Positions 25,543 to 34,300 of a stretch of 47,895 nucleotides of DNA are shown here, piece after piece. The notes under the pieces were generated by a model, which saw only the letters and a program-made list of their open reading frames with translations, had not been told where the DNA came from and did not search any database. The stretch lies in assembly GCA_001723765.1 (NCBI GenBank), contig MAYW01000015.1, positions 1 through 47,895 of the forward strand, given 5' to 3'. The DNA is from Candidatus Scalindua rubra (GTDB lineage: Bacteria; Planctomycetota; Brocadiia; Brocadiales; Scalinduaceae). Both the position numbers and the translations under genes were made by a program. Each line of letters starts with the position of its first letter. Within the stretch, counting starts at the first letter, position 1.

Positions 25543-25702
25543 ATCGCTGGAAGAGGTTTGGTTGTGGAAGAGAAAATGTTATGAAGAATCAAAAGGTCTC
25601 AGTGTTAAAGACTACTTGAACAAAATTCATAAAAATGCAGAAGAGGCTTTAAGGGAAACAGGTTTTATAGAGAAGGAAGATAAACTGAAAAAAATAAAGT
25701 GA
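25520..25702 (+). CDS. Small partner of the PIN toxin, probable antitoxin
   Basis: 60 residues, MKTVTISKSLEEVWLWKRKC then a basic helical tail with VKDYLNKIHKNAEEALRETG. The start ATG has GGAGG seven bases upstream inside the PIN gene, and the 23-base overlap implies coupled expression. Position, size and charge fit an antitoxin; I cannot name its family. Its stop overlaps a GTG that could start the next frame. Confidence 0.6.
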   Translation: MKTVTISKSLEEVWLWKRKCYEESKGLSVKDYLNKIHKNAEEALRETGFIEKEDKLKKIK

Positions 25703-25749
25703 AAAAAGGGTTCGTTAGACGCAAAAGGACGTTTAAAACGAATTATAAT

Positions 25750-25977
25750 ATGTTTAAAGAATTAGACTTGGTCGTATTAAAGCATGATATTGAAGATCAC
25801 AGCCTTAAATCAGGTGATGTGGGAACAGTAGTGCACTGTTATGAAGATGATGAAGGGATCGAAGTAGAATTTGTTACGGCAGAAGGCAAAACTGTTGGTG
25901 TGCTCACACTAACAACAGCAGACGTTCGCCCTTTTGAAAATGCCGAAATATTACATGTCCGAAATGTTCCCCACTAG
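25750..25977 (+). CDS. DUF4926 protein
   Basis: 75 residues from the ATG at 25750, where the family starts (MFKELDLVVLKHDIEDHSLKSGDVGTVVHCY, then VEFVTAEGKTVGVLTLTTADVRP). A GTG at 25699 overlapping the previous stop would add 17 basic residues. DUF4926 is a small SH3-like beta-barrel commonly encoded next to toxin-like DUF6883 genes. That partner is not seen here, so this may be an orphan immunity-type gene. Its function is unknown. Confidence 0.75.
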   Translation: MFKELDLVVLKHDIEDHSLKSGDVGTVVHCYEDDEGIEVEFVTAEGKTVGVLTLTTADVRPFENAEILHVRNVPH

Positions 25978-26179
25978 CTGCCTGATAAAGGGTTCCTGTG
26001 AGGGGCAGAGGGTCAAACCTAACCTATTGACAAATGATTCAATCAATCATGCATATCTTTGTTGCATCCACATCTTATAATATAAATCAATTCTTGCTTA
26101 AAAAGAGAAAAAGAAAAATGTTTAGAAGAATATTCGTTTATTTGTATAATACTATTACTTTTCCACAAGGAGGTTAAAT

Positions 26180-26443
26180 ATGCTTACACAATACATTAAT
26201 AAAGCAATGAGTAAAGCAGTTTATGATAAGTTAGAAGATGATAGTTTTTCTGGTAAGATTCCACAGTGTCCAGGTGTTATCGCTTTTGGAGAAACGTTAT
26301 CTCAATGCCAGCAAGAATTGAAGTCCGCTCTTGAGGGGTGGTTGATTATAAAAATTAGACATGGTGATAAATTGCCAGTAATAGGCAGGATTAATCTGAA
26401 CAAAAAAATGCCCGTTCCTAATGAGGCAATCATTAATGGGTAA
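26180..26443 (+). CDS. HicB-family antitoxin with broken partner
   Basis: 87 residues with a perfect AAGGAGG seven bases before the ATG. The HicB fold is visible: AVYDKLEDDSFSGKIPQCPGVIAFGETLSQCQQELKSALEGWLI, ending RINLNKKMPVPNEA. The toxin gene that should follow is reduced to its first 22 codons or so, overlapping this gene's end by eight bases. It may persist as an orphan antitoxin that could still protect against related HicA toxins. Confidence 0.85.
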   Translation: MLTQYINKAMSKAVYDKLEDDSFSGKIPQCPGVIAFGETLSQCQQELKSALEGWLIIKIRHGDKLPVIGRINLNKKMPVPNEAIING

Positions 26444-26534
26444 ATGGAAGCCATGTAAACGAAGAGATTTCATAAAGAAGCTAAAGAAATTTGGTTTTGA
26501 AATGCTTATGAGAATGAGGGTTGGTTATGAATGA
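26436..26534 (+). pseudogene. hicA 5' remnant
   Basis: It begins MGKWKPCKRRDFIKKLKKFGFE, the standard N-terminus of HicA proteins following HicB, then runs out of frame homology (MLMRMRVGYE) and stops. The segment with the catalytic His is gone. The break point lies next to the MNT gene, so a deletion fused the two modules. Confidence 0.7.
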
Positions 26535-26856
26535 GAAAGATAGGGAGTTAATATTGAAGTTTAAAAATAGACTTCCTTCTGATGTAAAAGGGCATTTAAG
26601 GCAGATTATCGTTTTTGGTTCAAGGGTGAAAGGTGAAGCGAAAGAGGATTCAGACATTGATGTTATTGCCCTTGTGGATAAAAAAACTCCTGAGATAGAA
26701 AGAAAACTTGAGGATGTTGCTTATCAGGTCATGTGGGATCATGACTTCAAACCTATTATATCTCTGAAGGTATTTGCGGAATTACAGTTTAATAATGCTA
26801 TTAAAAAAGGATTTTCTTTTTATGAGCATGTACAGAAAGAAGGGTTTTCTGTGTGA
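26527..26856 (+). CDS. MNT-type nucleotidyltransferase, second HEPN/MNT pair
   Basis: 109 residues from the ATG at 26527. IIVFGSRVKGEAKEDSDIDVIALV gives the GS and SDID signature of minimal nucleotidyltransferases. FKPIISLKVFAELQFNNAIKKGF is the usual C-terminal part. It overlaps the HEPN gene by four bases (GTGA). Here the MNT gene comes first, opposite to the pair at 20.3 kb, so the two modules have separate origins. The gene itself looks complete. Confidence 0.87.
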   Translation: MNEKDRELILKFKNRLPSDVKGHLRQIIVFGSRVKGEAKEDSDIDVIALVDKKTPEIERKLEDVAYQVMWDHDFKPIISLKVFAELQFNNAIKKGFSFYEHVQKEGFSV

Positions 26857-27232
26857 CTGACGAGGTAAAAAAACTCATTGAAAAGGCTGAACATGCAATT
26901 GAAGTAGCAGAAGAGCTCATGAAAAGTAATTATCCATCTGATGCCGCCAGTAAAATCTATTACTCCATGTTCTATGCCGCACAAGCCCTTTTGAAATCGG
27001 AGGGAATTGATGTTGTAAAACATTCAGCAGTAGACTCTGCTATTGGATATTATTTTGCCAAGCCGGAAAAATCGATCCTAAATTCCATAGAATGCTTATG
27101 GATGCCAGGAAGATAAGAGAAATCGCTGATTATGATATTGAAGAAGAGATTGTAGAACCAATTGCAATCCTGAAGATAGAAGAAGGAAAAGCATTCTTAA
27201 TAACAATCAAAAAATTTCTTAAAATCTCATAA
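26853..27232 (+). pseudogene. HEPN-domain protein, second pair, frameshifted
   Basis: From a GTG at 26853: KKLIEKAEHAIEVAEELMK, NYPSDAASKIYYSMFYAAQALL and VKHSAVDSAIGYYFAK are typical of the HEPN family. The frame then slips near 27060-27075 (TTTGCCAAGCCGGAAAAATC) and stops at 27116. One base added there gives GKIDPKFHRMLMDARKIREIADY and an end at 27232, the normal C-terminus. This is the second HEPN toxin in the window broken while its MNT partner is intact. Confidence 0.82.
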
Positions 27233-27376
27233 TTTTGCCATGCTTGGCTTTCTTTATAATCAAAACCACATATAGCAAATCCCCATAATTGTTTATATCA
27301 TTTACTTCTAAGCGCTCTATTGAATCTAACTGAGCGCCTTTATCCTGTTAATCTTGTCTGAAAATTTGAAAGTTAT

Positions 27377-30300
27377 ATGCAAGAAAGGTTTTTAGTCTTT
27401 GGAAAAGCCGGCAGCGGCAAGACAAACCTTGTCCTTCAGAAATTTCTCCAATTTGTTAAGAAACACAAAGAAGATAACGTAATCTTTATCCTGCCAACCC
27501 ACAGTCAGGTTGAACACATCAGAGCTCTGACCCTGAAACAAGTTCAGGGTTCTGAATTTAATGGTTATCTTGACACAGGACTTGTCACCTTCTATGGACT
27601 GGCAAATAAAATACAAGACGCCCTTCCTCTGCAGAAACCGCTCAATGAGAACAAGGAAGATACCCTTTGCCTGACTAAACCTATTAGTGAAAACGAGAAA
27701 GACCTGATCCTTTCAAACATCCTTAAAGATGTCAATAAAGGTTATTTCTCAGATGTATCAGGTTATGCGGGATTTAAAAGCGTCTTTCTAAATTTTGTAA
27801 GGGAGATCAAGGAAAATTCACTTGACCCAATACCATTCAAGGCCGTACTCAAAGGGATTCAAACAGGCAATAAGCATTTACCCCTTAACCTGAAGTGTAA
27901 CGAACTGGTAACACTTTATGATCATTATCAACAAACCCTGAACAAAAAGGGCTTGATGGACCAGGAAGATTTCTTAGCACAAGCCTTATCATGCCTGAAC
28001 AAAAACATTTTCTCTGAAGTCGAGCTATTATTAATAGACGGCTTCCACGATTACACACAACTTGAATTAGAATTTATAAAAAAATTAACTTCTCTTATAC
28101 CGAACGTTTACGTTACACTTCCACACCAAACTTCTGATCCTGTACCACCCGCATTCCAGACTTCTCACAAAACATATTCCAGACTTGCAGAATTAGGCCT
28201 CCAGGAATTGCGACTTGATGAGAACAAAAGAACGACCAGCCAAATGTTAAGGCATATTGAAGCAAACATATTCTCTCAACCTGAAGAGCCGGTTATACCA
28301 GAACCTGATAGCTCTGGCACGTCATTGCGGATTACAGCTGCTGCTAACATGCAGGATGAAGTAGAACAAATTGCCCGCGTGATAAGAAAACTAACTTATA
28401 GAAACAGATACAGTTTCAGTCAAATAGCCGTGATATTCAGAAATATCGAAAAGTATCAGGATATCGTTGAAGACACATTTACAAGGTTCAGCATCCCGGT
28501 AAGAATCTATGGCAAGAAACCCTTAAAAGACAATCCCCTGATTAAGGCCATAATAAATACGACACAAATCTTTACAGATAAGTGGCAGGATGAAGCTGTC
28601 TGGAAGGTCTTAAAATCTAACACAGGCATAGAGAGAAATCTTATAAATAAACTGGAACAGGAATACTTAAAAAGAGGCAATATAAACGATTACAATAAAT
28701 GGCTGAAGCTTACCTCGATCCCTGAATTAAAGCCTGTTAACAATTTCCTGAAACAACTGAAGAAAATTTTCACCAACCTGGAAGGCAGGCATACATTCAG
28801 CTACTATTGCAAATGTTATATAGACATTGTGAATCTGTTTTACAAACCGGCATTCGCTCCATTCAGGAAATTGACTGATGAAGCTAACATTAACACCGCT
28901 GAAGGAAATCATCATCATCAGGAAGTTTCAGATTTAATCAAATCAGATGCAGGTGCCTTGAAGGAATTCATGGCAATTCTTAATAATAACACCCTGGGTG
29001 AACTTTCCAGGGATACGAGGAACCTTACATTTGAAGAATTCAATCACATACTTGATTCACAGGTAGCCTTAACGTTATATAGGAAAACAGACAGAAGAAA
29101 AGAGGTGGTTAACGTTATCAATGTCCTGGAAGCAAGACAGTGGGAAATGCCGGTCGTCTTTGTGGGAGGCCTGCTAGAGAAAGAATTTCCCAGACAGTTA
29201 CGGGAAGACCTGTTCCTGAAGGATTATTACAGAAAGAGACTGAATGCCACAGGAAAGATAACCCTGAGAGAAGCATGCGAGCAGATGGACGAAGAAAGAT
29301 ACCTGTTCTACATAGCGATTACGCGCGCAAAGGAAAGACTTTATTTATCATATCCATCAGCGAACAGCGATGGCAATCTAACACTGCCATCCTTTTTCCT
29401 GTCTGACATACAAAAGTTATTCCCGGAAGAAATACTTAAAAAAATTACAATCCACAGAAATCTTTCCAGGATAATTCCCGAACCGGAAGACATCATTACT
29501 TGTACCGATTCAAAAAGCTTTGTCTATTACCACCTTAATACGCCTTATGTATCTGAAAAGGAACAAAACAAAAAGGATATCGCACTGTGGCTATACAACA
29601 ATACAGAAAATGGAACTTCACTCAGGGAAGAACTTTACACATTAACAACACTGATAGATTCTTACAATAACCTGAAGCTTAAACTTTTTGACAAAAGGAT
29701 AGTAGAAAAGATTAGTGAAACGAGTACAAGATTCAATGCTACAAAATTGAGGGATTTCGCTCAGTGTCCTTACAAATACTTTGGTGGATTTACGCTAAAT
29801 CTTAAACAAGTCATTCCCGAAACCCTGGGTCCACCTAAACAGGGGGATATCATCCATAAGGTTCTTGAGAAATATTTTAAAGATATTAAAGACATCGAAA
29901 AGTTGTTTGATGACATTTTTAATCAAGAAACCAGAGGATTGGTTATAGGTTTTGAAGAATTGAAGATCAAAAATGAGATGCTTAATACGCTTTTAGCATT
30001 TGAATCCATGGAAAAAGAATCTGATTTGTCAACATTCAAGCCTTCTATGTTTGAAGAGAAATTTGGAGGTGAAAATCATAATCCTATAGAGATTATGAAC
30101 AGTAAAACGGGCTGTATTGAAATCTCGGGCAAGATTGACAGGGTAGACATTTCAGAAGTTAATGGAGAAAAAGTTGGCATAATTATAGACTACAAATACG
30201 GTCAAACAGAATTCAAGTTAACGGATCTTGAAGAAGGCCTGGATTTACAACTGCCTATTTACATACTTGTCTTGAGAGATGTGTTTAAGATTGTTCCTAT

Positions 30301-30586
30301 CGCCGCTGAATTTTATGCACTGAAGTCCTCTAAAAGGACGGGAATATATAATCGGGAATTAATCGACAAGCTTAAGCTCAATCTAAAACCAACTAAAAAA
30401 TCACTTTCTGTTGATAACAAAGAATTTAATAAACGGCTAAAAGATGCAGAAAATCATATTCTGAAATTCTCAAGAGAAATCCGTAATGGAAGGATTGTAC
30501 TTGCTCCGGCAAATATTGATTTTTGTGGTGAGGGAAACTGCGATTTCGCAAACGTCTGTCGGATTGATAAATGGAGACTTAGATGA
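27377..30586 (+). CDS. addB: AddB-like helicase-nuclease subunit
   Basis: 1069 residues. A Walker A (GKAGSGKT, 9-16) starts a UvrD-like fold. Later helicase-like segments read VINVLEARQWEMPVVFVGGLLEKEFP and YLFYIAITRAKERLYLSYP. The C-terminus is a PD-(D/E)XK nuclease with GDIIHKVLEKYF, GKIDRVDI and IIDYKYGQ. Cys near 796 (CPYKYF) and a terminal C-x4-C-x5-C (CGEGNCDFANVC) are placed like the four iron-sulphur cysteines of AddB. With addA downstream it should form the AddAB enzyme that resects double-strand breaks for RecA. The spacing to addA (about 720 bp) is interrupted by repeats and a DUF559 gene. Confidence 0.88.
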   Translation: MQERFLVFGKAGSGKTNLVLQKFLQFVKKHKEDNVIFILPTHSQVEHIRALTLKQVQGSEFNGYLDTGLVTFYGLANKIQDALPLQKPLNENKEDTLCLTKPISENEKDLILSNILKDVNKGYFSDVSGYAGFKSVFLNFVREIKENSLDPIPFKAVLKGIQTGNKHLPLNLKCNELVTLYDHYQQTLNKKGLMDQEDFLAQALSCLNKNIFSEVELLLIDGFHDYTQLELEFIKKLTSLIPNVYVTLPHQTSDPVPPAFQTSHKTYSRLAELGLQELRLDENKRTTSQMLRHIEANIFSQPEEPVIPEPDSSGTSLRITAAANMQDEVEQIARVIRKLTYRNRYSFSQIAVIFRNIEKYQDIVEDTFTRFSIPVRIYGKKPLKDNPLIKAIINTTQIFTDKWQDEAVWKVLKSNTGIERNLINKLEQEYLKRGNINDYNKWLKLTSIPELKPVNNFLKQLKKIFTNLEGRHTFSYYCKCYIDIVNLFYKPAFAPFRKLTDEANINTAEGNHHHQEVSDLIKSDAGALKEFMAILNNNTLGELSRDTRNLTFEEFNHILDSQVALTLYRKTDRRKEVVNVINVLEARQWEMPVVFVGGLLEKEFPRQLREDLFLKDYYRKRLNATGKITLREACEQMDEERYLFYIAITRAKERLYLSYPSANSDGNLTLPSFFLSDIQKLFPEEILKKITIHRNLSRIIPEPEDIITCTDSKSFVYYHLNTPYVSEKEQNKKDIALWLYNNTENGTSLREELYTLTTLIDSYNNLKLKLFDKRIVEKISETSTRFNATKLRDFAQCPYKYFGGFTLNLKQVIPETLGPPKQGDIIHKVLEKYFKDIKDIEKLFDDIFNQETRGLVIGFEELKIKNEMLNTLLAFESMEKESDLSTFKPSMFEEKFGGENHNPIEIMNSKTGCIEISGKIDRVDISEVNGEKVGIIIDYKYGQTEFKLTDLEEGLDLQLPIYILVLRDVFKIVPIAAEFYALKSSKRTGIYNRELIDKLKLNLKPTKKSLSVDNKEFNKRLKDAENHILKFSREIRNGRIVLAPANIDFCGEGNCDFANVCRIDKWRLR

Positions 30587-30667
30587 AAACAGTAGGCAAT
30601 AGACAGTTTACAGTAGACAATAAACAATATGATGAATAACTTTAAGGATTTGTATAGGAAACAAAAC

Positions 30668-30694
30668 TATCCCCTCCTTGCGAAGGAGGGGATA
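30668..30694. repeat. Perfect palindrome, TCCCCTCCTT family
   Basis: Arms TATCCCCTCCTT and AAGGAGGGGATA pair over 12 bp with loop GCG. AAAGGGGAGGT follows, the usual tail of this widespread repeat. Other copies are at 31152-31174, 32159-32179 and 32903-32944, the last two inside addA. Near 30737-30757 a CCGAACGGCTAGGCATGG string belongs to the second palindrome family found at 32080-32123 and 34268-34321. Confidence 0.8.
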
Positions 30695-30796
30695 AAGGGG
30701 AGGTACTCGACAAACTTTCTATGTCCTTCATTACGCCTGTCCGAACGGCTAGGCATGGTGGGAAGTAGAAAGGGACAAAGGGGAGGTGTTTTGAAT

Positions 30797-31193
30797 ATGA
30801 CGGACATATTCAATAAAAAGAATATGTAAAAAAAAACAGTACTTGCGAAAGAATATGACAAAAGCAGAAATAATTCTTTGGTCTAAGTTAAAGGGAAAAC
30901 AGCTTAATGGTTTAAAATTTAGAAGACAATATGGAATCAATAATTACGTGGTAGATTTCTACTGCCCTGAGCTAAGATTAGCAATAGAGGTTGATGGAGA
31001 TGTTCATAGTTATAATTCCAGGATTAATTATGACAAACAAAGACAAAGAGATATAGAAGCATTAGGGATTAAAGTGCTAAGATATACAAACAATGATGTT
31101 ATCAAGAATTTAGAAGGTGTCTTGAATGATATTATTACAACCACCTCTCACTCCCCTCCTTCGCAAGGAGGGGATAAAAGGAAAGGCAAATAA
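30797..31193 (+). CDS. DUF559 endonuclease-like protein, 5' end out of frame
   Basis: The main frame from TTG 30843 gives 116 residues: LRKNMTKAEIILWSKLKGKQ, FRRQYGINNYVVDFYCPELRLAIEVDGDVH, RQRDIEALGIKVLRY. This is the Vsr/PD-(D/E)XK-like DUF559 family. Relatives begin MxxIFNKK; that start is present at 30797 (MTDIFNKKNM), behind a GGGGAGG site, but stops at TAA before an A9 run (30828-30836). Dropping one base there joins the two. The last 17 residues (from about SHSPPSQGG) come from a palindromic repeat. Its role is unknown. Confidence 0.75.
31152..31174. repeat. Palindrome at the 3' end of the DUF559 gene
   Basis: TCCCCTCCTT-cgc-AAGGAGGGGA, same family as 30668-30694. It lies inside the last codons of the DUF559 frame and supplies its C-terminal SPPSQGGD residues, so the original stop was probably displaced by the insertion. 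Confidence 0.8.
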
Positions 31194-31344
31194 TCATGGA
31201 TCTCAGATTAACGGACAAAAAAACAGTTTCGTATATTTCTTTTAAAAAACTAGTTATGTTTTACTTCGCAAAACAGTTATAAATTAGTGACTGAAGGGAA
31301 CTAATTTATGAATAACGAACTTACAGATTCTCAAAAAAAAAGGT

Positions 31345-34300
31345 GTGGAGATTACGGATAGAGATATCTGTGTTGTAGCTGGACCGGGTTCAGGGAAAAC
31401 ACGCGTACTCGTGGAACGATTTTCAAACCTTGTGACCGAGCATAAGACACCAATCAATGAAATCCTCACTCTCACATTTACGGAGAAGGCGGCAAACGAG
31501 ATGAAGATAAGGGCGGCGAGTTTATTTGAACAGAAAGGAATGGAAAAGGAACGTCAGGAGATAGAGTTTGCCTATCTCTCCACCATCCATAGTTTTTGTG
31601 CTCGCTTGCTCAGAGAAAATGCAATAGAAGCAGGCATCAACCCTCAATTCCGCGTTATGGATGAACTCGAAGCCGGCAGGCTAAAAGAACAAACACTGGA
31701 AGATACTCTCAAGAAATGGGCAGAAGAGAAAAGTCTGGATACATTCCTGAACGAAATCTTCTGGAAGCAAACTGACTCAAAAAAGAGCAGGTTAAAATCA
31801 TTCAAGGAAAACCTCATACTGCTCTATGAAAAGATCAGGAATGCATGCGTACCAATCTCAGAAACTGTAAATACTAAAGATCTATCTTTCAACATCATAA
31901 ATTCTCATAACGAAATCGAGAAGTTGATAAACGAAATCAGCGAAATCCGTTCAGAAAAGAAACTCCCTGATAAAACAAGCGAAAAAGTAGAGTGCGTATT
32001 AGAACAGTGGAATGCCTCAAACCTGCAAAATAATATAGATGAATTATACAAGGGAAAAGAAAAACACTGCCCCTTCTCCCCTCCTTCCCGCCCGGCAAAG
32101 CCGTTCGGACGGGCGCAAGGAGGATCGAAAAACTTTCATTCTGTTACCTCCCCTTCATCCCCTCCTTCCGAAGGAGGGGAAAGAGGGAAGGTCAAATCCA
32201 ATGGTATTCTACCTAATATTAAGCAACCATCTAAAATGGACAACTTCACCCTTTCATTATTAAATAAAGTCAAAGGTATTCACTCTGTCATAAACCTGAC
32301 CGTATCAAAGGATGTAAAACAACCTTTGGGTGCCCTGCGTGAAGGACTTAAAACCCTTATAGGACTACTCGCAGAAGATTATTCAACAAGTATCAAGATG
32401 ATGCTAAGAGATTTTCTCGTGAATTTCAATATTGCCTACTCGGAACGGAAAAAGGCTGAGAGCCTCATCGACTTTACTGACCTTGAGGTTAAAACAATAG
32501 AATTATTAGAAAATAAAAAATACATAGCCGATGAAATAAAACAAAAGTTTAAGTATATACTGGTAGATGAATTTCAGGACATAAGTAGATTACAAAAGAC
32601 CATAATAGACCTTATAAGAAGTAAGAATAATTTATTCATTGTGGGTGATGAGAAGCAATCCATTTATGGTTTTAGAAATGCGGATGTTGAGATATTTCAG
32701 GATATACAAAAAGACGCAGACCCGGAGTCTTTGATAAGCCTGAATGAAAACTTTAGAAGCCGGCCACAGATACTCGATTTTATAAACCATATATTTGACG
32801 GGTTATGGTCAGATAACTCAACCAGTCAAGACAAAGAATGTAACGAAAAAAAGGATGCTAGTAATCGCTCAATAACAAGTGAGTATCCATTAGATTCTAC
32901 CTCCACTCTTTCCCCTCCTTCGCAAGGAGGGGATGAAGGGGTGGTCGTTAATCCATCAACGAATAGCACACAGCAACTAAAGGCAGGAGCAGAATTTTCA
33001 AACAAGTCACTCCCCTCAATTGAAATAATCGTGGCGGAGGGAAAAGATAAGACCCAGGCCAGAAAATGGGAATCCATGGAGATAGCAAAGAGAATAAAAG
33101 AGATTGTAGAAAAAGGTGAGATCAAGATAACAAACAAGAAAGAACAGGAACGGAATATATCTTATAGAGACTTTGCCATCCTGTTTCGCAGTACAACAGA
33201 CATAAAACTATACGAACACAGCCTGTCACATCTTGACGTACCTTATTACGTCATTAGCGGAAGGGGATTCTTTAATACAACAGAGATCACAGATCTGATT
33301 AATCTCCTGAAGGTCATCGAATCACCTCTTGACGAGATAAATCTGGCCGCTGTCCTAAAATCTCCGTTTGTCGGAATAGACGATGATGCCCTTTTCTGGA
33401 TGACAGATTACGCCCATAACAACAAAGAAAATAGACTTCTCTATCAGGCCCTGGATGAAGTTGACGCTATAAAAGAAATCGAAGCACAATCACGAGACAA
33501 GATTATTCAATTTGCGCAATTCTTGAATGGGGTACAAGGCATCAAATCCAGAACCTCATTATGGAACTTAATATCTTTCATTCTCAAGAAAACGGAATTT
33601 CAATCAAAGATGCTTCTCTTTTCAAATGGAAAGAGAAGGTATGCAAACCTCCTGAAGATTGTCGAATTATGTAAAAACCAGGAGGACTTCGAACCCTTAA
33701 CATTAAGAGATTTTATTGAGATTGTAGAAGGTTACAAATTCAAAGAAATAAGGGAGTCTGAAGCACCGGTAGAATCAGAGGAAGATGACGTTGTTAAATT
33801 AATTACCGTTCATTCCGCTAAAGGGTTGGAATTTCCTGTCGCTATTGTTGCCGATACTGATAGAGATAACACAAGGCCGTCAGACTATTTTGTATACTCA
33901 AAAAACCATGGAATTAGTTTTAAGATACTTAACCCATCGACTAATGAAGCAGAAGAACCCCTGAGTTATGAACGAATTAATGATGAAATAAAAGAAAAGG
34001 AATTACGGGAATCAAGACGCCTGCTCTTTGTAGCGATGACGAGGGCACAGGAACATCTGATAATTTCGGGAGGCATAAACAAGAGCAGGACCAAAGGTGA
34101 TAAAGACAATGGTAATTGGTACAGTTATGTTTCTTCCTCTCTTGGCCTGAACCCTGACCCCAAAGAGAACCCGGAAATCATAAGACTCAATGACAATAAA
34201 CGCGGACAGAATTCATCACAAGCAGTCGAGATAAGACATACGTGCATAAAAGAGGAAAACAAACCACTTGCCCGACCCGTCCGAACGGCTTATCCGGGCG

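Noticed and set aside
30629-30829. 66-codon frame after addB
   Set aside because: It is mostly palindromic repeat DNA.
30668-32944. CRISPR array from repeated AAGGAGGGG units
   Set aside because: Copies are irregularly spaced, palindromic and lie partly inside genes; there are no uniform spacers and no cas genes.
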